A stretch of DNA of 64,000 nucleotides from Janthinobacterium sp. CG3 (lineage in GTDB: Bacteria; Pseudomonadota; Gammaproteobacteria; Burkholderiales; Burkholderiaceae_D): assembly GCF_000344615.1 (NCBI RefSeq), contig NZ_KB467824.1, positions 4,660,461-4,724,460 on the forward strand, given 5' to 3'. Positions 8,997 through 17,319 of this stretch are shown here, piece after piece (the first letter of the stretch is position 1; each line of letters opens with the position of its first letter). The position numbers were made by a program, and so were the translations under genes. A model generated the notes under the pieces. That model saw only the letters and a program-made list of their open reading frames with translations, did no database searches and was not told the DNA's origin.

Positions 8997-9740
8997 CTAT
9001 CCGTGCGCCGGCGCGTCCCAGCCGGCGGTGACGGCGTCCGGGTAGCCGCGGCGGAAATGCGTGGTCCACGGGTAGGCCGGGCGCTCGCTGCCGTCGCGCA
9101 GCACGATCTTGGCGGTGTCGCACAGGTAGCGCGCCGGATTGCCGCCGACCACGGTGCCCGGCGCGACGTCGCGCTGCACCTTGCTGTGCGCCGCCACCAG
9201 CGCCTGGCTGCCCACCTTCACGCCCGGCAGCACCACCGACATCGCGGCGATCGCGGCGAAATCGCCGATGTCGCAGCCGAGCAGCACGTTGCTGGGCGGG
9301 TGCGGGTCGTTGGTCAGCACCACGTACGGGAAGATCCAGACGAAATTGCCGATCCGCGACATCTTGCCGACGAAGACGTTGGACTGGAAGCGCACGTGGT
9401 CGCCGACGCTGCAGTCGCCCTGGATTTCGCTCATCGTGCCGATTTGGAAGGCCAGCCCGGCCACGGTTTTTTCGCGCACCGTGACGCGGTGCCCGGTGAC
9501 CAGGCCGGCGCCGAAGCGCGAACCCTGGTAAAACACCGAATGCGAGCGGATCCGCGCGCCGGCGCCGATCAGCAGCGGCAGGCCGTCGGCCAGCGGGCTG
9601 GGATAACCGAGCTCGCAAAAGCCGTCGACGACCGAGTCGGCGCCGATCTCGACGTTGTCGTGGATGACGCTGAAGGGGCCGACGCTGACGTTCTCGCCGA
9701 GCCGGGCCAGCGGCGACACCAGCGCGCTAGGATGGATCAT
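8997..9740 (-). CDS. left-handed beta-helix sugar acyltransferase (FdtC-like)
   Basis: 247 residues from ATG 9740, chosen because GGAG sits 8 nt before it; an upstream in-frame extension has no such site. The chain is largely hexapeptide repeats forming a left-handed beta-helix. FPYVVLTNDPHPPSN is the catalytic/loop motif seen in WbbJ/FdtC-type sugar acetyltransferases, and VVGGNPARYL ends the helix. It follows fdtA and fdtB on the same strand, so it most likely N-acylates the 3-amino group they install (dTDP-Fuc3N or dTDP-Qui3N). The acyl donor (acetyl-CoA or another) cannot be told from sequence. Confidence 0.8.
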   Translation of the reverse strand: MIHPSALVSPLARLGENVSVGPFSVIHDNVEIGADSVVDGFCELGYPSPLADGLPLLIGAGARIRSHSVFYQGSRFGAGLVTGHRVTVREKTVAGLAFQIGTMSEIQGDCSVGDHVRFQSNVFVGKMSRIGNFVWIFPYVVLTNDPHPPSNVLLGCDIGDFAAIAAMSVVLPGVKVGSQALVAAHSKVQRDVAPGTVVGGNPARYLCDTAKIVLRDGSERPAYPWTTHFRRGYPDAVTAGWDAPAHG

Positions 9741-9831
9741 CTCGTGTGCTCCGGCCGGGCGGCGCGCTGCGCCGGCCGGCATGTGATGGGTAGGGGGGAG
9801 GCGCCGGCGCGTCGCGCCGTCCGGTTCGCGC

Positions 9832-10938
9832 TCAAGCGGCGAGGTGGCGGCGGATCGCCGCGCATACCTGGCGCGCCTGCTCCAGCGTCATGGTGGTGCC
9901 CATCGGCAGGCTCAGCACCTCGCGGTGGATCGCCTCGGCCAGCGGCAAGTCGCCCTCCTTGAAACCCATGTGGGCGTAGGCCGGTTGCCGGTGCGGCGGC
10001 ACCGGATAGTGCACCACCGTGCCGATGCCCTGCCCGGCCAGCGCCGCCGCCAGCGCGTCGCGCCGCGCGTGGCGCACCACGTACAGGTGCCACACCGGCT
10101 CGGCCCATTCCGGCACCGCCGGCAGCGTCAGGCCGGCGATGCCGGCCAGCTCGCGCTGGTAGACGGCGGCGATGGCGGCGCGCTGGCGGTTGCCTTCGTC
10201 GAGCACCTTCAACTTCACGCTCAGCAGCGCCGCCTGCAATTCGTCCAGCCGCGAGTTGTAGCCGGCCACCTCGTTGTAGTACTTCACCTGGGAGCCGTAG
10301 TTGCGGTAGGTGCGGATGCGCTGCGCCAGTTCGGCGTCGTCGGTGGTGACGGCGCCGCCGTCGCCCAGCGCGCCCAGGTTCTTGCCCGGGTAGAAGCTGA
10401 AGGCGGCGGCGTCGCCCAGCTGGCCCACCAGGCCGCCGCGGCAGCGCGCGCCGTGCGCCTGGGCCGCGTCCTCGATCACCTTCAGCCCGTGCTTGCCGGC
10501 CAGCGCCATGATGGGCGCCATGTCGGCCGGCTGGCCGTACAGGTGCACCGGCATGATGGCCTTGGTGCGCGCCGTAATGGCCGCCTCGATGCGCGCCGGG
10601 TCGATGTTGTAGGTCGCCTCGACGGGTTCGACCGGCACCGGCGTGGCGCCGCAGTGGCTGACCGCCAGCCAGGTGGCGATGAAGGTGTTGCTCGGCACGA
10701 TGACCTCGTCGCCGGGGCCGATGCCGTAGGCCTTGAGGATCAGGAACAGCGCGTCGAGGCCGTTGGCCACGCCGATCGCCTGCCGGCTGCCGCAGTAGGC
10801 GGCGAAACTGGCCTCGAACGCGGCGGTTTCGCCGCCGAGGACGAACCAGCCGGAATGCAGCACGCGGTGGAAGGCCGCCTCCAGCTCGTCGGCCTGGGCC
10901 AGGTTGATCGCTTTCAGATCGAGGAAGGGAATGGTCAT
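9832..10938 (-). CDS. fdtB: dTDP-3-amino-3,6-dideoxyhexose transaminase (FdtB/QdtB-like)
   Basis: 368 residues; DegT/DnrJ/EryC1/StrS aminotransferase. [12 protein letters not shown] is a normal family N-terminus, fixing ATG at 10938. [10 protein letters not shown] and the PLP-lysine motif [17 protein letters not shown] are present, so unlike RfbH this is a true transaminase. [25 protein letters not shown] is typical. With FdtA it would aminate C3 of a dTDP-3-keto-6-deoxyhexose. The ATG overlaps the stop of fdtA by 4 bp (ATGA), indicating coupled translation. FdtB (galacto) and QdtB (gluco) cannot be separated by eye, so the symbol is the best guess. Confidence 0.85.
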   Translation of the reverse strand: MTIPFLDLKAINLAQADELEAAFHRVLHSGWFVLGGETAAFEASFAAYCGSRQAIGVANGLDALFLILKAYGIGPGDEVIVPSNTFIATWLAVSHCGATPVPVEPVEATYNIDPARIEAAITARTKAIMPVHLYGQPADMAPIMALAGKHGLKVIEDAAQAHGARCRGGLVGQLGDAAAFSFYPGKNLGALGDGGAVTTDDAELAQRIRTYRNYGSQVKYYNEVAGYNSRLDELQAALLSVKLKVLDEGNRQRAAIAAVYQRELAGIAGLTLPAVPEWAEPVWHLYVVRHARRDALAAALAGQGIGTVVHYPVPPHRQPAYAHMGFKEGDLPLAEAIHREVLSLPMGTTMTLEQARQVCAAIRRHLAA

Positions 10939-11384
10939 GTCGGGCTCTTTTCCAGGGCCGCGCGCCGTTCGCGGTGCTGGTGCGCGGCGTCGACGAATTC
11001 GTCGTAGTCGTGGTAATAGTCTTTCGGGTCGTACGGCGTCGAGGCCAGCACCAGGCAGACCCCGCCCGACGAGAAGTTTTCCACCTCGCGCCACATCATG
11101 CCGGGCACGTACAGGCCGTGGTAGGAGCGGTTCAGCTGCACCTTCTTGCGGCTGTAGCCGTCGTCGACCACCACGTCGAAGCTGCCGGACATGGCGATGA
11201 ACAACTGCTGCAGCTCGATGTGGCCGTGGCCGGCGCGCGAGGAGCCGCCCGGCACGTCGTACAGGTAGTAGACCCGCTTGATGTCGAAGGGCACGTGCAC
11301 GCCGCCCTCGATCACCGACAGGTTGCCGCGCGGGTCGTGGTGCTTGGGCAGGTCAATCAGCTGGCACTGGTCGAGAATTTCCAT
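10935..11384 (-). CDS. fdtA: dTDP-4-keto-6-deoxyglucose 3,4-ketoisomerase (FdtA/QdtA-like cupin)
   Basis: 149 residues. The WxcM/FdtA cupin is recognisable from [35 protein letters not shown] and [11 protein letters not shown]; the His residues in RAGHGH belong to the active site. It isomerises the 4-keto to a 3-keto-6-deoxy sugar for the transaminase encoded next. ATG at 11384 follows a perfect AGGAGG with 7-nt spacing; longer frames upstream are shadows of the neighbouring genes. It overlaps fdtB by 4 bp. RmlA and RmlB, which make its substrate, are not in the window. Confidence 0.88.
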   Translation of the reverse strand: MEILDQCQLIDLPKHHDPRGNLSVIEGGVHVPFDIKRVYYLYDVPGGSSRAGHGHIELQQLFIAMSGSFDVVVDDGYSRKKVQLNRSYHGLYVPGMMWREVENFSSGGVCLVLASTPYDPKDYYHDYDEFVDAAHQHRERRAALEKSPT

Positions 11385-11401
11385 GGGGCGCCTCCTGGGG
11401 T

Positions 11402-12304
11402 TTACTGTGGTTGGGCCGGCGCGGCGTCGGCCGGCAGCGCGGCGACGTAGTCGAGGTAGCGCAGGCGCGAGCGGCCGACCTGCTCGAACACGCCGCCCAG
11501 GCGCTGGTGCACCGAGTCGACCTGCGCTTCCAGGCCGAGCAGCTCGGCGCGGCTGACCAGCCCCTGTTCGTGCGACACCACCAGCAGGTCGATGTAATCG
11601 GAGAAGCAGTTGCCGAAATTCGGGTTCGCGGCCGGGTTCGAGTTCGACTGCAGGCGCTGGTCGCGGCGGAAATAGCTCAGCTCCTCGTCGATGTAGAAGA
11701 CGTCGCCGCCCTTGACCAGGTTGCAGTAGGCGGCGACGTCGGCCAGGCCGAGCGTGAAGTCGTGGCTGCCGATGCGGAACAGGTCCTTCCAGCCGATGCT
11801 CCACAGCTTCTCGCGGCGGAACATGATGCTGGTGAACTCGCCGACGAAGTTGCGCATGCCCAGCGCCATCGAGCGGTGCATGTCCAGGCCGGGCATGCTG
11901 CCGCTGGCCTGGTAGGGCCGCCGCGTTTCGCTGCGTTCGTTGTCGGCGTTGATCACCTGCGAGGCTGAGAACACCATCTGCGTCGACGGGTTCATGTTCA
12001 TCACCGCCACCATGCGCTCGACGCAGAAGGGGTGCAGGATGTCGTCGTCGAACAGCGGTTTGATCAGTTCGCCCTTGCCGGAGTAAAAGCTCGACAGCAC
12101 GTTCGCTTCGCGCAGCGCGCCGCTGCGCTGGTAGATCACGCCGGGGTGGCGCGCGCAGGCGTCGCGGATCGCCTCGCTCGGGCAGTTGTCGCTGACCAGG
12201 ATTTCGATGTTCGGATAGGTCTGGCCCAGCGCCGAGCGCAGGCACTGCTCGAAGTGGCCGGGCTTGTAGGACGGGATGACGACGCTGACTTTGGGTAGGC
12301 TCAT
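11402..12304 (-). CDS. GT2 family glycosyltransferase
   Basis: 300 residues, single GT-A domain: KVSVVIPSYKPGHFEQCLRSAL at the N-terminus, then ILVSDNCPSE and the divalent-metal motif FDDDILHPF (residues ~87-95). The C-terminal ~100 residues are helical and without a clear family mark. The gene sits 17 bp upstream of fdtA on the same strand and 45 bp downstream of the large OGT-GT2-methyltransferase gene, so it is probably co-transcribed. A role in adding one of the deoxysugars made in this cluster is likely but not proven. Confidence 0.85.
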   Translation of the reverse strand: MSLPKVSVVIPSYKPGHFEQCLRSALGQTYPNIEILVSDNCPSEAIRDACARHPGVIYQRSGALREANVLSSFYSGKGELIKPLFDDDILHPFCVERMVAVMNMNPSTQMVFSASQVINADNERSETRRPYQASGSMPGLDMHRSMALGMRNFVGEFTSIMFRREKLWSIGWKDLFRIGSHDFTLGLADVAAYCNLVKGGDVFYIDEELSYFRRDQRLQSNSNPAANPNFGNCFSDYIDLLVVSHEQGLVSRAELLGLEAQVDSVHQRLGGVFEQVGRSRLRYLDYVAALPADAAPAQPQ

Positions 12305-12349
12305 GGCTGGTGCGGCTCCGGGAAAATGGGCTGTGTGGCGCGCTTGGCG

Positions 12350-15300
12350 CTAGGCGGCGACGGCGCTGATGATGTATTGCGCCGGCAGCGCGTCGGCCAC
12401 CGCGACGGCCGGGTCGAGGCCGCTGGCCTCGGCCATCATGCGGATCGCCGGCAGGTATTTTTCGCGCAGCGGCTCGTCGAGGATGCGCGCGCTGCCGCCG
12501 CTGATCTGGAAGCCGGCGCGGCGGAACAGCTCGAGCGCGCCGCCGCGGGTGAACACGCGCAGCTGCGCCGGTTCGAGCACGCCGCCGTCCTGGTAGCGCA
12601 GGTCGCCGGCGTTCAGGTGGGCCTGCACGCTCCAGTGCTGGAAGTTGCGCACGGCGGCCACCAGGCGCCCGCCCGGCGCCATGTTGGCGCGGATCTTGGC
12701 CAGCAGCGCCCACGGGTCGCTGAGCTGCTCCAGCACCTCGCCGAGGATCCAGCAGTCGGCGCCGGCGGTGTGCGCCCACAGCTCGGCGCCGGCGCCCTCG
12801 ACGTCGACGTCGAAGACGAAGTCGCAGTGCGGCCGCGCCGCGTGGGCCGGGCCGAGGTCGCGCTCGATGCCGGTATAGTTGCAGATCGGGTTGCGCTGCT
12901 TGTAGGCCTTGGCGAAGGCGCCGTCGTGGCAGCCCAGTTCGACCAGTTTTTGGGCGTCCAGCGGCACCAGGGCCAGCAGGTCCAGGTTGACCTGGGCGCT
13001 CGCCGTCGGCAGGTCGTAGTGGTAGCCGCCGGTGCGGATCACGGTGCCCTGCCAGTCGTGCTTGATGTAGACGCGCCGCGGGTCGCGGCTGAAGTCGTTC
13101 CTGACCCAGTCGATGCTGTCGATCAGGTCGTGCGCGCCGGCGCGGTGCAGCGCCAGCATGGTCTGGATCAGCGGCGCGCCGTGCTTGATCGGCATCGGCC
13201 ACTGGCGCACCACGTCGATATTGGTCAGCATGCAGGCCGGGTGCAGGTAGCGCACGGCGCCGTCGTCGGGGCGGTCGTAGCCCTGCTCGTTGACCAGCTG
13301 GATGCCGCCGACGCCGTACATGCCCGGTTTCAAATGGCTTTGCAGCGATTCGAGGAAGCCCGGGTTGACGATTTCGACGTCGGAATCGAGGAACAGCACC
13401 TGGCCCTCCAGGCCCAGGTGGTTGATGGCCCACGACAGGCCGGGGCCGTGGTGGATGTTGTAGCCGAACGGGATGAATTCGACGTTGTCGAACTGCGCCG
13501 CGACGGCGCGGATCTGCTCGGCCACTTCGGGGCGCGAGCCGTCGACGACGTAGACGCGGTTGTGGTAGAACCGGCGCAGCGAGCCGAGCAGCGCGGCGAT
13601 CAGGTCGGGCGCGTTGTACGACACCGTGACGATGGGGATCTGCTCGACCGGCGTCGGCGGCGCCGCCGGCGGCGCCGCCGGCTTGGCCACGCCCAGCATC
13701 AGCGCCTCAAGGTTGCGCACGAAGCGCGGGCTGTCGAACAGCGCGCAGCTGAGGCGGTTGTCGACCAGTTGGCGCTTCATCGCGGCGACGCGCGCCGGGT
13801 CCCGCGCCAGCGCCACCGCCAGTTCCTCGTAGTCGGCGAAGTTGTAGGTGATCAGCTCGGGCAGGTCGACCGCGCGCAGCAGGCTGCCGGCCATGCGCGA
13901 GGCGAACGTGGCGCCGGCGCAGGTGAGCAGCGGCAGACCGGCCCACAACGCGTCGCTGGCGGTGGTGCCGGCGTTGAACGGGAAGGTGTCGAGGAACAGG
14001 TCGGCCAACTGGTAGCGCGCCAGGTATTCGGCCGGCACCGCGCGGGCGGCGAAAACCAGGCGCGCCGGCTCGACGCCGGCCTGCTCGGCGCTGCGGCGCA
14101 GGTTGGTGCGCACGATTTCGTGGTCGGCCACCAGCCACAGCACGCTGTCCGGCACGCGTAGCAGGATGCGCATCCAGACCGCGAACACCTCCGGCGTGAA
14201 CTTGAAGTTGTTGTTGAACGAGCAGAACACGAAGCCGCTCGGCGGCAGCGCGCAACTGGCCTTGTCGGGGCAGTTGCCGATCAGGCGCTGGCGGTCGTTG
14301 ATCTGGAAGGTGTCGGGCAGGTACAGCGGTTTTTCGGTGAAGTAGGCGGCCGTCGCCGGCGGCAGTACGAACGCGTCGGCCAGCACGTAGTCGATGCCCG
14401 GCAGCGCGGTGGTGCCGGGGAAGCCCAGGTAGGTCATCTGCACCGGCGCCGGGCGGTACGACAGGATGTTCGGGCGCGCCCCCAGCGTCAGGCCGTGCAG
14501 GTCGACCAGGATGTCGATTTCGTGGCCGAGGATGCAGCGCGCGGCCTGCTCGTCGCTCATGTCGGCGATGCGCACGTAGTGGTCCATCGCCTTGACCACG
14601 CGGGCCTGCAGCGGCGAGTTGTCGTTGTTGCTCCAGCAAAAGGCGTAAACCTCGACCTTGCTGCGGTCGTGCAGCTCGTACAACTCGGCCGTGAGGATCG
14701 CCACCGCGTGCGAGCACAGGTCCGACGACAGGTAGCCGATGCGCAGGCGCTGGTGGGCGTAGCCGTAGGCGCCGGTCAGCGGCTTGACGGCGCTGAGCAC
14801 CTTCTCGTCGACGAAGCGGCGCGCCGCCGCCAGTTGCTGGGCCGGGTCGGCCGAGGCGCTCAGCATGGCCAGCGCCGAGGTGCCGCTCATCATCAGGTCG
14901 GTCGAGATGTGCGACAGGCCGCTGTAGACCGGCCATTCGCACTGCTTCTGGCGCAGGTGGACCCAGTGCGTCATCACGTTCGGCTGGTCCGGTTCGACCG
15001 TCAGGCTGCGCGCCAGTATCGCCTCGGCCTCGGCCAGCTGCTTGCGGATTTCCAGCAGGCGGCCCAGGTTGTTGAGCGTTTGTAGGTGCAGCGCGCGGTT
15101 CGCCGAGATCGGCGGTTGCAGGCCGTCGAGCACCGCGCGCCAGGCCAGCAGCGCCTCTTCCGGGCGGCCGCAGCGCTCCAGCAGCGTGCCCAGGTTCAGG
15201 CGTGCCTCGGCGAAATTCGGATTCAACTCGATGGCGCGGCGGTACAACTGTTCGGCGCCGGGGTCGTCGGCTTCGCCCGACAGCGCCACGGCGAGGTTGA

Positions 15301-15511
15301 AGCAGACCGCGTAGCTCAGCGGCGAAACGGTGCGCTCCAGCCACAGGCGGTACAGCGCGATGGCGGCCGCGACCTGGCCCTGGTTGATCAATTGCTGGGC
15401 GGCGTTGAACAAGTCGACCACCGCCAGCGTGCCGTCGCCGGCCTGGCGCACGGCCTGCGCGGCTTCTGGCGGGAACGCGGGCAGGGCGGAGGCGGAGGCG
15501 GGTACGGTCAT
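12350..15511 (-). CDS. TPR/OGT (GT41-like) - GT2 - methyltransferase fusion protein
   Basis: 1053 residues with four recognisable parts. Residues ~36-180 are TPR-like helices (AEQLYRRAIELNPNFAEAR). Residues ~250-600 match the catalytic region of SPINDLY/O-GlcNAc transferase: RIGYLSSDLCSHAV, ILVDLHGLTLGARPN, YRPAPVQMTYLGFPGTT and DLFLDTFPFNAGTTASDAL. An Ala/Pro linker (~608-622) leads to a GT2-like domain (~625-830) with VLFLDSDVEI (DxD at 709-711). Residues ~845-1050 look like a class I methyltransferase (LVELGCHDGAFAKAY). OGT homologues glycosylate proteins, so this may be a protein-glycosylation enzyme with extra elongation and methylation activities, or a polysaccharide synthase. ATG at 15511. 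It heads the leftward unit. Confidence 0.9.
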   Translation of the reverse strand: MTVPASASALPAFPPEAAQAVRQAGDGTLAVVDLFNAAQQLINQGQVAAAIALYRLWLERTVSPLSYAVCFNLAVALSGEADDPGAEQLYRRAIELNPNFAEARLNLGTLLERCGRPEEALLAWRAVLDGLQPPISANRALHLQTLNNLGRLLEIRKQLAEAEAILARSLTVEPDQPNVMTHWVHLRQKQCEWPVYSGLSHISTDLMMSGTSALAMLSASADPAQQLAAARRFVDEKVLSAVKPLTGAYGYAHQRLRIGYLSSDLCSHAVAILTAELYELHDRSKVEVYAFCWSNNDNSPLQARVVKAMDHYVRIADMSDEQAARCILGHEIDILVDLHGLTLGARPNILSYRPAPVQMTYLGFPGTTALPGIDYVLADAFVLPPATAAYFTEKPLYLPDTFQINDRQRLIGNCPDKASCALPPSGFVFCSFNNNFKFTPEVFAVWMRILLRVPDSVLWLVADHEIVRTNLRRSAEQAGVEPARLVFAARAVPAEYLARYQLADLFLDTFPFNAGTTASDALWAGLPLLTCAGATFASRMAGSLLRAVDLPELITYNFADYEELAVALARDPARVAAMKRQLVDNRLSCALFDSPRFVRNLEALMLGVAKPAAPPAAPPTPVEQIPIVTVSYNAPDLIAALLGSLRRFYHNRVYVVDGSRPEVAEQIRAVAAQFDNVEFIPFGYNIHHGPGLSWAINHLGLEGQVLFLDSDVEIVNPGFLESLQSHLKPGMYGVGGIQLVNEQGYDRPDDGAVRYLHPACMLTNIDVVRQWPMPIKHGAPLIQTMLALHRAGAHDLIDSIDWVRNDFSRDPRRVYIKHDWQGTVIRTGGYHYDLPTASAQVNLDLLALVPLDAQKLVELGCHDGAFAKAYKQRNPICNYTGIERDLGPAHAARPHCDFVFDVDVEGAGAELWAHTAGADCWILGEVLEQLSDPWALLAKIRANMAPGGRLVAAVRNFQHWSVQAHLNAGDLRYQDGGVLEPAQLRVFTRGGALELFRRAGFQISGGSARILDEPLREKYLPAIRMMAEASGLDPAVAVADALPAQYIISAVAA

Positions 15512-15801
15512 CGTCGATCTTCCATGTTTTTAGTCCGGTGGCGCCGTGGCCGGCCGGGTGGGTAAACCCTATCATACCTTTTTGTCGGGGGGAAAGAGCG
15601 ACTTTCCAGCCCCGGCCGGGGCGTCGTCGGCGCCCGCCGTTGTCAACAATATATCCGGTGTTGTAAGGCCGCCAAGCCCGGAGCAGAGGGGCAAAACGGC
15701 CGCACTTGGCGGCACCGCGGCGGCGGCCGCGCCGACCGCCCGGCGAGCCTGTATCATTTCACCGGCCAGTTGTTCCCACTTACCTCCACCAAGGGCCGCG
15801 C

Positions 15802-16620
15802 ATGCTGCAGACACCCGCTTCCTTCACCGCGTTGACGACGCCGCAGGCGCACGCCGACGCGCTGACCTTCGTTTTCCACGGCAACCGCCTGCTGTTGCGC
15901 AGCGCCGACCTGGCTTTGCCGGACGCGGCCGCGTTGGCGGCCCTCGGCGTCGAGCCGGCCGGCGCCCATCCGGTCGGCCTGTGGGACGGCCGCTATTGCC
16001 AGGCGCTGGCGCTGGCCGACGACGCGCTGGCGGACCCGGGCTACGCCTTCCACGGCCTGCGCGCGCTGTTCGGCGCCGTCGACGACGGGCTGCTGGGCCT
16101 GGCGGGCCGGGCCAACCAGATCGTCGAATGGGCGCGCACGCACCGCTACTGTGGCGCCTGCGCGACGCCGATGGCGCTGGCGCCGGGCGAGCGCTGCTAC
16201 CAATGCCCGGCCTGCGGCATGGCGGCCTACCCGCGCATCTCGCCGGCGATGATGGTATTGATCCGCAAGGGCGACGCGGTGCTGCTGGCGTTGCACACGG
16301 CCTCGCCGTCGAAGCGTTATTCGCCGCTGGCCGGCTTCCTGGAAGCCGGCGAGTCGATCGAGGAGGCGGTGCACCGCGAAGTGATGGAGGAGGTCGGCCT
16401 GCGGGTGCACAATCTGGAATACTTCATGAGCCAGTCCTGGCCGTTCCCGCATTCGCTGATGATCGCCTTCACCGCCGACTACCTCGACGGCGAGATTCGC
16501 GTCGACGAGGACGAAATCGCCGAGGCGCGCTGGTTCGGCCCCGTCGACGAGTGGCCGGAGTCGCCGTCGGCGGTGTCGATATCGGCGCTGCTGGTGGACG
16601 CGCACCGCCCGCGCCGTTAG
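15802..16620 (+). CDS. nudC: NAD(+)/NADH pyrophosphatase (Nudix) NudC
   Basis: 272 residues from ATG 15802 (AAGGG upstream; the longer open frame starts in non-protein-like sequence). A four-cysteine zinc ribbon (CGAC...CPAC, residues ~115-135) precedes the Nudix box GFLEAGESIEEAVHREVMEEVGL-type segment (EEVG at its end). SQSWPFPHS is the NudC-specific NAD-recognition motif (usually SQPWPFP). NudC hydrolyses NADH to NMNH and AMP and also removes NAD caps from RNA. The TAG stop (16618-16620) lies inside a REP element copy. Confidence 0.92.
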   Translation: MLQTPASFTALTTPQAHADALTFVFHGNRLLLRSADLALPDAAALAALGVEPAGAHPVGLWDGRYCQALALADDALADPGYAFHGLRALFGAVDDGLLGLAGRANQIVEWARTHRYCGACATPMALAPGERCYQCPACGMAAYPRISPAMMVLIRKGDAVLLALHTASPSKRYSPLAGFLEAGESIEEAVHREVMEEVGLRVHNLEYFMSQSWPFPHSLMIAFTADYLDGEIRVDEDEIAEARWFGPVDEWPESPSAVSISALLVDAHRPRR

Positions 16621-16704
16621 CCCGCCAGGGCGTAACCCGACAGGCGTCGGCGGCGGCCCGGCGTCGGATTACGCTGCCTCGGCGGCCCCCGCATCCGAGC
16701 TACG
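16616..16704. repeat. REP-like palindromic element, copy 1
   Basis: Degenerate copy of the element also found near 20.8, 22.2 and 55.0 kb. It starts GTTAGCCCGCCAGGGCGTAA, continues with CCCGACAGGCGTCGG, has an inverted counterpart GTCGGATTACGCTGCC, and ends GCATCCGAGCTACG. It lies between convergent nudC and the 121-residue hypothetical gene. The nudC stop codon is its first TAG. Confidence 0.75.
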
Positions 16705-16712
16705 TGTCCAGG

Positions 16713-17078
16713 CTAGTGGCGGTAGTCGTTGACGACGTGGCGGGTGAAGTTGTACTTGCTGCCGCCCGGCAGCAGGTCGACCAGGCGTTTCGGCGACGAG
16801 GCCGACATGAAGGCGTCGGCGGCGCCGTCGCTGCTGCGGAATTTCATGCCCGGGCTGAGGATCTGGTTGGCGTTGATCGTCAGGTGCTGGAAGCTCCTGG
16901 TCTTCTCGTTGTTGAGGATGAAGTGCAGTTCCCGCTTGAAGGTCAGGTAGGGGATTTTCAGCCACCAGCCCTCGTCGGCGCCATACACGACGACGTTGGC
17001 GAAGTGCGTGTTCTGCTCGGTCAGCGCGGCGTTGCCGAGGCGGTCGTTGATGCGTTTCATTGCTTCGATCTTGGTCAT
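16713..17078 (-). CDS. conserved-looking hypothetical protein, 121 aa
   Basis: 121 residues from ATG 17078 (MTKIEAMKRINDRLGN), chosen because GAAGGAA lies upstream at good spacing. I recognise no family. The chain has no signal peptide or membrane segment, is rich in aromatic and basic residues (GWWLKIPYLTFKRELHFIL), and ends TRHVVNDYRH, so a small cytosolic or nucleic-acid-binding protein is possible. It is convergent with nudC across REP copy 1. The mixed codon use is slightly less GC-biased than its neighbours. Confidence 0.65.
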   Translation of the reverse strand: MTKIEAMKRINDRLGNAALTEQNTHFANVVVYGADEGWWLKIPYLTFKRELHFILNNEKTRSFQHLTINANQILSPGMKFRSSDGAADAFMSASSPKRLVDLLPGGSKYNFTRHVVNDYRH

Positions 17079-17143
17079 GCCAGTTCCTTCAAACGACAAA
17101 ATGGGCGGCGCGCAGGCCGGCCCGCATTTTGCCACAGTTCGAT

Positions 17144-17200
17144 TCACGCCAACGCCAGGATGCCGGCCAGCCAGTTGGCGAGCGGCAGCGGCGCGGCAAC
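17144..17200 (-). pseudogene. remnant of a LysR-type regulator 3' end
   Basis: On the minus strand the codons ending at TGA (17144-17146) read ANWLAGILALA-stop. This is nearly the end of the intact LysR gene at 18669 (VDWLAGILELA-stop), and the DNA matches closely (CCAGGATGCCGGCCAGCCAG in both). Just beyond, CGGCAGCGGCGCGGC also recurs in the intact gene, with about 50 bp missing between the two blocks. The piece is too short to be functional and looks like the scar of a duplicated or displaced LysR gene. Confidence 0.5.
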
Positions 17201-17319
17201 TGGCGGCACGGGCTTTGGCGCTGCCGAGCGACCCGGGACGGGAAGACGGCGGCGCCGACGTCTTCATCCACACAACTCGCGCCACCGCGGAACCCGGCTA
17301 CGCGGCCAAGCAATAATAA

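Noticed and set aside
10935..13433. Minus-strand 832-codon frame
   Set aside because: Only its last ~150 codons are real (fdtA, with AGGAGG before ATG 11384). The rest is a shadow of the GT2 and OGT genes.
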